Part shown: in pieces, positions 32,549-41,214 of the stretch
Position numbering within the stretch: the first letter of the stretch is position 1
How the letters are laid out: every line of letters starts with the position of its first letter
DNA from: an uncultured Pelagibacteraceae bacterium
Lineage (GTDB): Bacteria; Pseudomonadota; Alphaproteobacteria; Pelagibacterales; Pelagibacteraceae
DNA length: 64,000 nucleotides
Direction of reading: 5' to 3'
NCBI GenBank assembly: GCA_902555435.1
Contig: CACDRL010000004.1
Span: 33,782-97,781, forward strand
Made by a program: the position numbers and the translations under genes
Notes under the pieces: model-generated
Database searches by the model: none
The model's input: the letters and a program-made list of their open reading frames with translations, nothing else
What the model was told of the DNA's origin: nothing

Positions 32549-33467
32549 TCATATTTCATTTATTGGAGTAGGAAACATGGGAAATCCCATGGCACAACAA
32601 TTAGTAAAAGCTGGAAAACAGGTTAAAGTTTTCGATGTTTCAGAACACGCAATTAAAACTGCAAAAAAGACAGGTTTAAATGTTGTAAATTCTTTAGATG
32701 ATCTTTTATCCAATGCTTCAACTGTAATATCAATGTTACCAGAAGGAAAACATGTTTATGAATTATATCTTGGTGAGAATGGAATTTTAAAAAAAATTTC
32801 TAAAGATTGTTTAATTATTGAATGTTCAACAATAGATATTGAAACTTCATTAAAGGTAGGAGATGAAGCAAAGTCTTTGGGAATAAAAATGATTGACGCT
32901 CCAGTTACTGGTGGTGTGATGGGTGCTAGAGTTGGAAAATTGAATTTTTTAGTTGGTGGTAGTAATGATGCAGTAAAATTAGCTTCACCACTTTTAGAGA
33001 TAATGGGACAAAAAATATTACATGCTGGAGATCAAGGAAGTGGGGTTGGTGTAAAAATTTGTAACAACATGTCTCTTGGAATTTCGATGATAGCAGCATC
33101 TGAGGCTTTGATGTTGGCAAAAAGATTAAAAATGGATATAAAAAAAGTTCATAAAATAATTAAAGAGGCATCAGGTAACAATTGGGCACTCACAAATTAT
33201 ACTCCCTTACCTGATTTAACAGACGGAGTTCCTTCAAATAATAAATATAGACCAGGTTTTACAGCAGCTATGATGAAAAAAGATTTAAATTTAGCAAATG
33301 ACGCAGCTACTTCTGTTAATGCAAGCACACCTTTAGGAAAAGCTGCTTTAAAAATTTTTTCAGAATTTTGTGAGGAGGGTGATGCGGATACTGATTACTC
33401 AGGTATTTCAAAAAAAATTGGTGGTGATGCGTGGGATTATCCTTTTGACCCTAAGGGCGAAGATTAG
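32541..33467 (+). CDS. Beta-hydroxyacid dehydrogenase (3-hydroxyisobutyrate dehydrogenase-like)
   Basis: A 308-residue NAD(P) enzyme of the 3-hydroxyisobutyrate/tartronate-semialdehyde reductase family. It has the cofactor motif FIGVGNMGNPMA at 6-17, the substrate-binding DAPVTGGVMGARVGKL at about 119-134 and the catalytic lysine in GVGVKICNNM at about 167-176. The C-terminal helical domain is complete. The family oxidises 3-hydroxy acids to semialdehydes. As third gene of the SDR-ALDH unit and just before a TRAP transporter it suggests catabolism of an imported small carboxylic acid. Overlaps the ALDH gene by 8 bases. Confidence 0.9.
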   Translation: MSNHISFIGVGNMGNPMAQQLVKAGKQVKVFDVSEHAIKTAKKTGLNVVNSLDDLLSNASTVISMLPEGKHVYELYLGENGILKKISKDCLIIECSTIDIETSLKVGDEAKSLGIKMIDAPVTGGVMGARVGKLNFLVGGSNDAVKLASPLLEIMGQKILHAGDQGSGVGVKICNNMSLGISMIAASEALMLAKRLKMDIKKVHKIIKEASGNNWALTNYTPLPDLTDGVPSNNKYRPGFTAAMMKKDLNLANDAATSVNASTPLGKAALKIFSEFCEEGDADTDYSGISKKIGGDAWDYPFDPKGED

Positions 33468-33595
33468 TTTAGAATTAATAAAAATTATATTTAAAATTTA
33501 TATATAATTATTTTAATCACTTTACTTTCTTATTTCAATAATGTTTACTACGAAAATTATTAAGTCTTAATAAATAAATAAAGAGAGGGAAATAA

Positions 33596-34684
33596 ATGAA
33601 AAAAATCACTTCAATGATTTTAGCTTTAGTTTTTGCGGTATCTTTAATTAGTACTGCTTCTGCTAAAACTTTAAAAATCCAACTTACTTTTCCTAAAACT
33701 TCTTACGATGGTCAAATCGTAAAGATGTGGACTGATAGAGTTACTCAATTAACTCGAGGAGAGTTAGTATTTGAACTTTTATCAAAAGGTGAAGTTGTTG
33801 GTATGAAAGAAACACTAGAAGCTGTTGACAAAGGTTTAGTTGATGGTGGTGCTGCTTGGACACACTACTGGTCTAACTACCACCCAGCTGCTATGTTGTT
33901 CGGTTCACCTGTTGCAGGTGGAGGTATCGGATTATCAACTAAATCATGGTTAGCATGGTATTTTGATAACGGTGGAAAACAGTTGTACGACAGACTTTGG
34001 GATGAAATGGGTATGAATGTTAAAGGTTTCGTGATGGCTTCATCTGGACCTGAGGCATTAGGTTGGTTTAAAGAGCCAATTACAAGCATGGATGATTTCA
34101 GAAAGTATAGATTCAGAACTCCTCCAGGAATCCCAGGACAAACTTATAAAGATATTGGTATTGCATCTGTGTCTTTATCAGGCGGTGATATTTTACCAGC
34201 ACTTGAAAAAGGAACTATCGATGCTGCTGAATGGTGTTGTCCAAAGCCAGACTCAGTTTTTGGTTTCCAAAAAGTTCTAAAAAACTACTACCTACAAGGT
34301 TTACACCAAAACGTAGTTAATGGTGATATTTACATCAATGGTGATGTATATAATTCTCTAACTGATCATCAAAAATATGCAATGGAAATTGCATCTGAAG
34401 CGATGATTACTAGAAACATCACTAATAGAGCTGTAGAAAATGGAAAAGCATTGATTGATCTTACTGAAAATCATGGTGTAAAATTATGGGATACACCAGC
34501 TGATTATTTCACTGAGTACATGAATGCTGCTCAAGCAACTCTTAAAAAGAACGCTGCAGAAAATGCTTTCTTTAAAGAAGTGTATGATCATATGACAGCG
34601 CATGCGAAAATAGTTGTGCCATTTATTTCTCAGATGGAAACATCTGATGCATCTATTGGTACTGCATTTGCAAAACAACAATAA
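33596..34684 (+). CDS. dctP: TRAP transporter substrate-binding protein (DctP family)
   Basis: A 362-residue periplasmic binding protein with a signal peptide (residues 1-23, MKKITSMILALVFAV... cut after SASA). The ligand Arg expected in DctP proteins is in the stretch YRFRTPPGIPGQ near 170-181, and ALEKGTIDAAEW near 201-212 is a family block. The GTIDAAEW..P pattern resembles 2-oxo acid binders of the TakP type, which is a tentative hint to a 2-oxo or hydroxy acid ligand. A strong GAGAGGGA ribosome site precedes the ATG. A terminator hairpin directly follows, so this gene is likely expressed well above the permease genes. Confidence 0.93.
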   Translation: MKKITSMILALVFAVSLISTASAKTLKIQLTFPKTSYDGQIVKMWTDRVTQLTRGELVFELLSKGEVVGMKETLEAVDKGLVDGGAAWTHYWSNYHPAAMLFGSPVAGGGIGLSTKSWLAWYFDNGGKQLYDRLWDEMGMNVKGFVMASSGPEALGWFKEPITSMDDFRKYRFRTPPGIPGQTYKDIGIASVSLSGGDILPALEKGTIDAAEWCCPKPDSVFGFQKVLKNYYLQGLHQNVVNGDIYINGDVYNSLTDHQKYAMEIASEAMITRNITNRAVENGKALIDLTENHGVKLWDTPADYFTEYMNAAQATLKKNAAENAFFKEVYDHMTAHAKIVVPFISQMETSDASIGTAFAKQQ

Positions 34685-34694
34685 AAATTAATTT

Positions 34695-34728
34695 AAAACG
34701 GGGATAATTAAATTTATCCCCGTTTTTT
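34695..34728 (+). terminator. Intercistronic terminator/attenuator between dctP and dctQ
   Basis: AAAACGGGGATAA (34695-34707) pairs perfectly with TTATCCCCGTTTT (34714-34726) over 13 bp around a 6-base loop, and is followed by a T run to 34728. This is a textbook intrinsic terminator lying inside the TRAP operon, with dctQ starting 28 bases later. Partial read-through would give much binding protein and less permease; 3'-end protection of the dctP transcript is a second effect. Confidence 0.88.
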
Positions 34729-34755
34729 AATAATCAAAATTAATTAAATTGCTCA

Positions 34756-35412
34756 ATGGTTGATAAAAAGTCTAAAGAGAACGTTAGTGAAAATCTGGAC
34801 ATAACCGATGAGCTTATCGCTGAACGTCGTACTAGCACAAAAATGCCAAAGGACATGGATCCTTGGATGGCAAAAACAATAGAATTTATTGACAGAAATA
34901 TGCTTGTTACTGGCAAAATTGTTTGCTGGATAACAGTGCCTTTAATATTTGCAATGGTTTATGAAGTAATTGGAAGGCATTTCTTTAATCGACCTACACT
35001 TTGGTCATTTGATATTAGTAGAATGTTAGCTGGCGCATTATTTATGTTAGGTGCAGCGTATACTTTATCAAAAGGAATACACATAAGAGCTGATTTTTTA
35101 TATCGAAACTGGAAAGTAAAAAATCAAGCCAAAGTAGATTTATTTTTATATTTATTATTTTTTTTCCCTGGTTTCTTAGTATTTTTCTGGGTTAGCTTTG
35201 ATTACGCTTACACATCTATTTGTGGACGGTCAGATCTTATGGAATGCTTGGGGGGCAAAGTCAGAATTCAAAGGGCAATGGATACTACATGGATGCCAAT
35301 AATGTGGCCATTAAAAAGTTGTATGCCTATAGGAGCTTTTTTATTATTGGTTCAAGGAGTATCTGAGGTTCTTAAGAGCTACTATGCCTTTGTAAAAGGA
35401 AGATGGCCATAA
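34756..35412 (+). CDS. dctQ: TRAP transporter small permease subunit (DctQ family)
   Basis: A 218-residue protein with a charged cytoplasmic N-terminus of about 45 residues and four hydrophobic segments (about 52-74, 89-106, 124-145 and 180-205). The EVIGRHFFNRPTLW block around 73-86 is the conserved DctQ E..x.R.....P.W motif. It forms the membrane complex with the large permease. Unusual are three cysteines in a polar loop (SICGRSDLMECLGG and KSCMP). It overlaps dctM by up to 10 bases. Confidence 0.9.
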   Translation: MVDKKSKENVSENLDITDELIAERRTSTKMPKDMDPWMAKTIEFIDRNMLVTGKIVCWITVPLIFAMVYEVIGRHFFNRPTLWSFDISRMLAGALFMLGAAYTLSKGIHIRADFLYRNWKVKNQAKVDLFLYLLFFFPGFLVFFWVSFDYAYTSICGRSDLMECLGGKVRIQRAMDTTWMPIMWPLKSCMPIGAFLLLVQGVSEVLKSYYAFVKGRWP

Positions 35413-36743
35413 TGGAATTTTTTACACCTGAAATAATTGGTGCAATAATGATTGGTTGCATGTTATTTGCAATCTTTATTGGTTTTCCAATTTCGTTCAC
35501 TTTAATATTTTTAGGGCTTGTATTTGGTTATTGGGGTTTTGGAAAATTAGTTTTTTACCTAATGACACTCCAATTCAATATGATAATGACCGAGAATACC
35601 CTCGCGGCAGTCCCGCTCTTTATCTTTATGGGAATTCTAATGGAACAAGCTGGTTTAATGGAAAGATTGTTTAATTCTGTCCAACTAATGCTTTCTAAAA
35701 CTAGAGGTGCATTATTTTATGCAGTTATGTTTGTATCTACAATATTTGCTGCAGCAACTGGAATTGTTGGAGCTTCAGTTACAATTTTAGGAATTATGGC
35801 AGGTAAGACGATGATTAGATCTGGTTATGATACAAGATTGTCAGCCGGTTTAATTTGTGCAGGTGGAACTCTTGGAATTTTAATTCCACCTAGCATTATG
35901 TTGGTAGTTATGGGTCCTGTTTTAGAAATTCCAGTTACAGATTTATTTGCTGCAGCAATAATTCCTGGAATAATGCTTGCATGCTTGTACGCAGGGTACA
36001 CTACTTTAAGATGTTTTTTAAATCCTAAACTAGGTCCAGTTTTACCAGCCAATGAAAGACCAACTAATATGGGTAAAGTTTGGTATGAATTTTTTATGGG
36101 CTTAGTTCCACCAGCAGCTTTAGTATTTTTTGCGTTAGGAAGTATTTTGTTTGGTTTAGCAACTCCAACGGAAGGAGCTGGGATGGGCGCTTTTGGATCT
36201 ATTGTTTTAGCTTTGGCCTATAAAAAAATGACTTTTAAAGGATTAAAAGAGGCTTTAATTAAGACTTTAGAAATCACAGCTTTGATTATGTTTCTTGTTG
36301 CTGCATCTAATTTTTTTGGAGCAGTTTTTTCTAAGTTAGGCACTCCATCACTTTTAACTGATTACTTACTCAATTTAGAAATTAATAAATATTGGATTTT
36401 AGCAATAATGATGGCAGTTATCTTCTTATTAGGATGGCCATTAGAGTGGGTACCTATAGTATTAATTGTATTGCCAATTCTTTTACCTTTAGTGCAGGAA
36501 CTAGGATTTAATTTAACTTGGTTTGCAATTTTAGTCGCAGTCAATTTGCAAACCGCATGGCTATCTCCACCTGTTGCATTATCTGCTTACTTTCTAAAAG
36601 GGGTAGTTCCTGATTGGGATTTAAAAGATATATATTTAGGAATGATGCAATTTATGGTTATACAATTAATTGGATTAATATTAATCATAATATTTCCTCA
36701 AATTGCACTTTGGTTACCTGAAGTAATGTATCCATCTCCCTAA
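35403..36743 (+). CDS. dctM: TRAP transporter large permease subunit (DctM family)
   Basis: A 446-residue membrane protein with about 12-13 hydrophobic segments and the DctM features GFPISFTLI near the N-terminus, ENTLAAVPLFIFMGILMEQAG (in two parts, about 64-84), FAAATGIVGASV around 114-125 and PPSIMLVVMG at about 161-170. It couples sodium influx to uptake of the acid delivered by DctP. Two in-frame ATGs (35403 and 35412) are possible starts; the second follows the dctQ stop codon directly. Ends the transport unit; the next gene is on the other strand with one base between the stops. Confidence 0.93.
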   Translation: MAIMEFFTPEIIGAIMIGCMLFAIFIGFPISFTLIFLGLVFGYWGFGKLVFYLMTLQFNMIMTENTLAAVPLFIFMGILMEQAGLMERLFNSVQLMLSKTRGALFYAVMFVSTIFAAATGIVGASVTILGIMAGKTMIRSGYDTRLSAGLICAGGTLGILIPPSIMLVVMGPVLEIPVTDLFAAAIIPGIMLACLYAGYTTLRCFLNPKLGPVLPANERPTNMGKVWYEFFMGLVPPAALVFFALGSILFGLATPTEGAGMGAFGSIVLALAYKKMTFKGLKEALIKTLEITALIMFLVAASNFFGAVFSKLGTPSLLTDYLLNLEINKYWILAIMMAVIFLLGWPLEWVPIVLIVLPILLPLVQELGFNLTWFAILVAVNLQTAWLSPPVALSAYFLKGVVPDWDLKDIYLGMMQFMVIQLIGLILIIIFPQIALWLPEVMYPSP

Positions 36744-36744
36744 T

Positions 36745-37641
36745 TTAAGATTTTTTATTAACATAAGGAATTATTGTTCCTATTAAAATTATTCCCAATG
36801 ATAAAAATATTTTAAAGTTAATTTCAGCATCTATCACTATCCAGGCAGAAGTTGCTCCAATTGGACCAGTAAGCGGATACATTAAGCTTATACGTCCCAA
36901 AGGAAGTCTTCTTAAAGCATAATTATAAAATAAATATGCCGCAAAAGTTATAAAAGATAAAGTTAGAGCAGCCATTACTGATGGGGTAAGTTCTAAATGA
37001 TAAGTGTATTCAAAACTAGAATTTGGCCAAATAATAAAAAGAATTAAAAAAGAAAGTGCAAAACCAGTAAAATATTGAAAAGTATTTACAGATAACTGAT
37101 TTACTTTTGTTTGCATGAATTTTCTTCCAATTACCTCGTTAGTTGATGCGCAAAGCATTCCTAGAAAAATAATTAAGTCACCTAGATAATTACCAACACC
37201 TAATTTAAATTGGCTTGTAAGCAATAAATATGTTCCTATTAATGTGACAAATACACCTATAATTACTTTTATTTCTATTTTTTCTTTTAAAAAAATTTTT
37301 GCTACGAATGGTTGCATAAGTGGAAGTGTACTAATAATTGCTACACCATTAACAGGACTAGTTAATAGTAAGCCTACGTGAAATGAAAGTGTTACCAGAA
37401 ATGGATTTAACAATCCCATTAAAAAAGGTTTTAATCCAACTACTTTTATCGAAAGATCTACCCTCATTAAAATGCAGAAAAAAAGCATCAATAAAAAAGC
37501 AATTAAAAATCGTACAGCCAGTAAATCAATTATGAAAAATTCTTTTAATGCTAAAGTCACAAATGGTGGACCAGAACCAAATCCAATAACTGCCATGAAC
37601 ATTGCAAAATAACCAATGTTATTCGTGATAAATTTTTTCAT
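36745..37641 (-). CDS. DMT superfamily (EamA) transporter
   Basis: A 298-residue membrane protein with ten hydrophobic segments in two EamA repeats. Visible are GFGSGPPFVTLALKEF in the first segment, the repeat-ending PLMQPFVAKIFLKEKIEIKV (about 106-125) and the second repeat end LMYPLTGPIGATSAWIVIDAEI. Substrate unknown; it may export or import a metabolite. It is distinct from the DMT protein at 20467-21327. Divergent from the NCS1 permease gene with 66 bases between starts, a spacer containing repeated TAAGTAT sequences. Confidence 0.82.
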   Translation of the reverse strand: MKKFITNNIGYFAMFMAVIGFGSGPPFVTLALKEFFIIDLLAVRFLIAFLLMLFFCILMRVDLSIKVVGLKPFLMGLLNPFLVTLSFHVGLLLTSPVNGVAIISTLPLMQPFVAKIFLKEKIEIKVIIGVFVTLIGTYLLLTSQFKLGVGNYLGDLIIFLGMLCASTNEVIGRKFMQTKVNQLSVNTFQYFTGFALSFLILFIIWPNSSFEYTYHLELTPSVMAALTLSFITFAAYLFYNYALRRLPLGRISLMYPLTGPIGATSAWIVIDAEINFKIFLSLGIILIGTIIPYVNKKS

Positions 37642-37689
37642 AAGTATTTAAATTTAAGTATCTAAAAAAAGATATTGTATCATACTTAA
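37641..37689. repeat. TAAGTAT repeats in the divergent spacer
   Basis: TAAGTAT occurs at 37641-37647 and 37655-37661, and its inverse ATACTTA at 37682-37688. The last two extend to an 8-bp inverted repeat (TTAAGTAT at 37654-37661, ATACTTAA at 37682-37689). The spacer between the DMT and NCS1 genes is only 66 bases, so three copies are more than background in spite of the AT richness. A regulator site is a possibility, not shown. Confidence 0.35.
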
Positions 37690-37707
37690 TTAGTTTATTA
37701 TTTAATT

Positions 37708-39165
37708 ATGAGTCGTAAAAAAGTTAAATACTCACTATCAAATTGGGATCTTGTAAGTGTGAATCCTAATTATAAAGTTTGGAATTGGAAAGATTTGTTT
37801 AGTTTCTGGGCAGTAAATATTCAGAGTGTTATAGCTTTTTCATTAATAGCTTCTTTGTACATTGTTTATAATTTAAACACTTTAGTTGTCTTTTTTGGAA
37901 CTCTAATTGGTTCGTTATTAGTGTACTTTCTTGCAAATTTGATTGGAAAACCTTCTCAAAAATACGGTCTACCATTTGCTGTTCTTTTAAGAACTTCTTT
38001 AGGGTTCAAAGGTGCTCAGTATTTTGGATTTTTGAGATGTTTGGTTGGTATATTTATGTTTGGAGTTCAAACGTATTTTTTATCAAAAGCATTTACTTAT
38101 TTAATTCGAATTTCTTTATTTACTTTTGATAGTTCAATTCTTGAAAATAATATTTTTTTAATTTTTACACTAGGTTTAAATGTTATTGATTGGACCTCAA
38201 TAATTATTGCTATTTTACTTCAAAGCTTTTTATTTAGCATTGGTATAAATTTTAATAAAAAAATAATTAATTACTCAGCAATTATAGTTTACTCTGGAAT
38301 AGTATTCTTTTTTTTTGTTGTATTGCTTAATGATGTGAAAAGTACCTCAAAAGCATTTGTTGAAATATTTAATTATAAGAATTTAATTGATAAAAATAAT
38401 ATTTGGCCTGTGATCACTATTGCTGGAACTGTATTTGCGTATTTTTCAATTATATTGGTAAATTTTGGTGATTTTTCTCGGTATGTTAAAAATGAAAAAG
38501 AACTTAAAAAAGGTAATTTATCTTTAGTTTTAAATTTAATTGTTTTTTCTTTTTTTTCAGTTTTTATTGTAATTGGATCTGATGTTTTTCTTAATTTAAA
38601 GTTTTTAGATCTAAATTCTATTTTAACAAGTCCAAATGATATTATTGGAAAATTTGATAATTTAACTATTACAATAATTGCTTTGCTTTTTATTATTGTT
38701 GCCTCTTTATCTACTAATTTGGTTTCAAATTTTATACCTTCTCAATATTCATTAATAAATTTTATTCCTAATAAATTAAATTTGAAATCATCTAGTTTAA
38801 TTATTGGATTTTTAGGATTTGTGGTGTCAATATTTTGGCTTACTATAATAAGTCAGATTGGCATTTTATCTTTTATTGATACCTTTGCTGCATTTTTTGG
38901 ACCTTTATTTGGAGTTATGATTGCAGATTATTATTTAATTAAAAATAAAGAACTAAGTAATAATGATATTTATTCTATTGACGGTGAAGGGTTATATTTT
39001 TATTCAGGGGGCTGGCATTTAAAGGCTGTTTATTCTTTATTTATAGGTTTTGTTTTTTCAGCATCAACAATTTGGAATACAAATTTAATGTTTTTACAGT
39101 CTTATGCGTGGATAATTGGTGCATTTGTAGCCTGGATAACGTATTACTTGTTGGCAAAAAAATAA
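37708..39165 (+). CDS. NCS1 family nucleobase/related-compound permease
   Basis: A 485-residue membrane protein with twelve hydrophobic segments. NCS1 features are the N-terminal SNWDLVSVNPNYKVWNWKD (family N.D..P....R.W....), segment 1 starting FWAVNIQSV, and GLPFAVLLRTSLGFKGAQ (about 91-108), the conserved G.PF.VL.R...G..G motif that lines the substrate path. Relatives carry cytosine, uracil, allantoin, hydantoins, thiamine or pyridoxine by sodium or proton symport. Immediately followed (1-base gap) by a zinc alcohol dehydrogenase, which hints at a substrate with a hydroxyl group, or simple co-regulation. Confidence 0.88.
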   Translation: MSRKKVKYSLSNWDLVSVNPNYKVWNWKDLFSFWAVNIQSVIAFSLIASLYIVYNLNTLVVFFGTLIGSLLVYFLANLIGKPSQKYGLPFAVLLRTSLGFKGAQYFGFLRCLVGIFMFGVQTYFLSKAFTYLIRISLFTFDSSILENNIFLIFTLGLNVIDWTSIIIAILLQSFLFSIGINFNKKIINYSAIIVYSGIVFFFFVVLLNDVKSTSKAFVEIFNYKNLIDKNNIWPVITIAGTVFAYFSIILVNFGDFSRYVKNEKELKKGNLSLVLNLIVFSFFSVFIVIGSDVFLNLKFLDLNSILTSPNDIIGKFDNLTITIIALLFIIVASLSTNLVSNFIPSQYSLINFIPNKLNLKSSSLIIGFLGFVVSIFWLTIISQIGILSFIDTFAAFFGPLFGVMIADYYLIKNKELSNNDIYSIDGEGLYFYSGGWHLKAVYSLFIGFVFSASTIWNTNLMFLQSYAWIIGAFVAWITYYLLAKK

Positions 39166-39166
39166 T

Positions 39167-40171
39167 ATGAAAGCATTAGTATATACTGGAACACAAGAAC
39201 TAGTTTATAGGGAAGAACCAAATCCAATTGAAGTTTCGGGTGAAAGTATTTTAAAAATTCATGCTTCTGGAATATGTGGTTCAGATATGCACGCGTATCA
39301 TGGACATGATGAAAGAAGAAATCCACCATTAATATTAGGTCATGAAGTTAGCGGTGAAGTTCAAAATGGAAAATTTAAGGGTAAAAACGTTGTTTTAAAT
39401 CCTCTAATAACTTGTGGTAAATGTGAATACTGCACAAGTGGAAGAGAACATCTTTGTCCTCACAGAGTCTTATTAGGAATGAACAAGCCGATTGAGAGAC
39501 AAGGTGCTTTTGCTGAATTGATATCAACTCCTGATAAAAATATTTATGAAATCCCAGATGGATTAGATAAGAATGAAGCGCCAGTAGCAGAGCCAACGGC
39601 AGTTTCTTTACATGCTGTATTAATTGGTGAGCAATCTCTAAAAAAACCATTGTCTGAGTGTAAAATTTTGATTCAAGGTGGTGGTGCAATTGGATTATTA
39701 TGTGGTTTAATTTTATCTAAAATTAAGAAAAGTAAAAATATAATTCTATCTGATCCTAATAAATTGAGATTGAATGAGTGCTCTAAATATTTAGAGGCAA
39801 AATATGTTGCACCAGATCATAATGAAATAGAAAGTAATAAATTTGATATTGTATTTGATACAGTAGGTTTGGAGATTTCAAGACAACAGGCTATTGAAGT
39901 GGTTAAACCGGGCGGATCAATTATTCACATAGGCTTAACTCAGCCAGCTGGAACTTTTAATTTTAGAAAGATGACAATTCAAGAAGTGACTGTTATAGGA
40001 ACTTATTGTTATACCAATAAAGATTTTGAGCAAACATTAGCAATATTAGCTAATAAAGAGATTGGCTCTTTAGATTGGATTGAATTTAGAGATTTAAAAA
40101 ATGGTGGTGATGCCTTTAAACAAATTCATGATGGCACATGTGTCGCGCCTAAAATTATATTGATACCTTAG
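39167..40171 (+). CDS. Zinc-dependent alcohol dehydrogenase family protein
   Basis: A 334-residue MDR-superfamily enzyme. Catalytic zinc ligands are Cys37 in GICGSDMHAYHGH and the His-Glu pair in LGHEVSGEV (about 58-66). The structural zinc set is in CGKCEYCTSGREHLC (about 83-97). The cofactor motif is GGGAIGLLCG near 170-179, with Asp at the end of the next strand (LSDPNK), favouring NAD. Similar to threonine, sorbitol and galactitol dehydrogenases. Substrate unknown; it pairs with the NCS1 permease. A small antisense frame overlaps its last 17 bases. Confidence 0.9.
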   Translation: MKALVYTGTQELVYREEPNPIEVSGESILKIHASGICGSDMHAYHGHDERRNPPLILGHEVSGEVQNGKFKGKNVVLNPLITCGKCEYCTSGREHLCPHRVLLGMNKPIERQGAFAELISTPDKNIYEIPDGLDKNEAPVAEPTAVSLHAVLIGEQSLKKPLSECKILIQGGGAIGLLCGLILSKIKKSKNIILSDPNKLRLNECSKYLEAKYVAPDHNEIESNKFDIVFDTVGLEISRQQAIEVVKPGGSIIHIGLTQPAGTFNFRKMTIQEVTVIGTYCYTNKDFEQTLAILANKEIGSLDWIEFRDLKNGGDAFKQIHDGTCVAPKIILIP

Positions 40172-40289
40172 AATTAGAATTTAATTTTATAGCTCTAGAA
40201 CTACCTATTTTGAGGTCATTAGACATAACTGGTGCAGATATCATTATTGACCAATAAATTAGAAGTAAAAAAATTGAAATTGTTTTCAT
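40155..40289 (-). CDS. Small exported or membrane peptide, unknown function
   Basis: A 44-residue frame on the reverse strand, ATG at 40289 and TAA at 40155-40157. The N-terminus is a convincing signal sequence or anchor (MKTISIFLLLIYWSIMISAP) followed by a polar basic tail with SRAIKLNSNSK. It fills most of the 193-base gap between the alcohol dehydrogenase and the DUF3047 gene. I recognise no family. Real expression is plausible because the spacer is otherwise unusually long for this genome. Confidence 0.4.
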   Translation of the reverse strand: MKTISIFLLLIYWSIMISAPVMSNDLKIGSSRAIKLNSNSKVSI

Positions 40290-40364
40290 ATTAATTATTT
40301 AAAAATTAATTCTGATTTTTGCATGTTTAAATCTTGTCTAAATAATGTATTAAGAACCTAAATT

Positions 40365-41015
40365 ATGAAAATATTTTTTAAATTCATTTTAATTTTTTTG
40401 ATTTCAATCTGCACAGTATTTGCAAATGAAGTTTTAGTATTTGAGTTTACTGAAGAAGAACTTTCAGAATTAACTGTAAGAAAAGTAAGAGGAGCAAAGA
40501 ATAAGACTATTTATACTGTTGGTAAAAATGAAAATGGAAATTTCCTAAAAGCAGTTGCTGATAATGCAGCTTCAGGTCTTGGAAAAGAAGTCAAAATCGA
40601 TCTAAACAAGACACCTTTTATTAATATTACATGGAAAATTGAGCAAGATTTGTCAGGAATTAAGGAAGATACCAAAAAAGGTCATGATTTTGCCGCTAGA
40701 GTTTTTGCTGTTAAAAAAACAGGAGCAACTCCTTTATCCAATAGAGCCGTAAATTATGTCTTTTCAAGCAACAATGATGTTGGACAAAGTTGGCCAAGTC
40801 CTTACACAAAAAAATCTATAGATAATGTAATGGCAACAACCAAAACTAATCTAAATGAATGGGTAACTGTCAAATCAAATGTAAAAGAAGACTTTAAGAA
40901 ATTCCACGATCTAGATTTAAATGAATTAGATGGCTTAGCAGTTATGGCAGATACAGATAACTCTAAAATGAAATCTGTAGCCTATTTTCAGAACATTTAT
41001 TTTTCAGCAAATTAA
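40365..41015 (+). CDS. DUF3047 family exported protein
   Basis: A 216-residue protein with a signal peptide (residues 1-20, cleaved after VFA). The mature part has the DUF3047 pattern: INITWKIEQDLSG near 86-98, GHDFAARVFAV near 106-116, RAVNYVFSSN near 127-136, the SWPSPYTK stretch and, at the end, DGLAVMADTDNSKM followed by AYFQNIYFS. The fold is expected to be a beta-sandwich that may bind carbohydrate; no catalytic role is known for the family. It acts in the periplasm or outer envelope. Its stop abuts the stop of a small reverse-strand gene. Confidence 0.78.
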   Translation: MKIFFKFILIFLISICTVFANEVLVFEFTEEELSELTVRKVRGAKNKTIYTVGKNENGNFLKAVADNAASGLGKEVKIDLNKTPFINITWKIEQDLSGIKEDTKKGHDFAARVFAVKKTGATPLSNRAVNYVFSSNNDVGQSWPSPYTKKSIDNVMATTKTNLNEWVTVKSNVKEDFKKFHDLDLNELDGLAVMADTDNSKMKSVAYFQNIYFSAN

Positions 41016-41156
41016 TTAAAGTTTAGTATATTTTTTTAGCCCCATACTTATGAATGATAGTATAATTGCAACAATTACGTCCTCTGCAGGTGTTGCGTTA
41101 GGAACACCAAAGTTCCATAAAATTACTCCAATCAACCAAATTATATAAACTTTCAT
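41016..41156 (-). CDS. Small two-segment membrane protein, unknown function
   Basis: A 46-residue reverse-strand frame with ATG at 41156 and stop at 41016-41018, immediately next to the DUF3047 stop. It has two hydrophobic stretches (MKVYIIWLIGVILWNFGVP and VIVAIILSFISMGL) around a short polar PNATPAED turn, and a basic end KKYTKL, a hairpin-like topology with both ends inside. It occupies the 199-base gap between DUF3047 and ybgC. No family recognised. The composition is strongly protein-like, unlike chance frames. Confidence 0.5.
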   Translation of the reverse strand: MKVYIIWLIGVILWNFGVPNATPAEDVIVAIILSFISMGLKKYTKL

Positions 41157-41214
41157 AGTAGTTATTATATCTTAGTTTGTATAAAAATTTCTCATTATTT
41201 GATATTAATGAACA

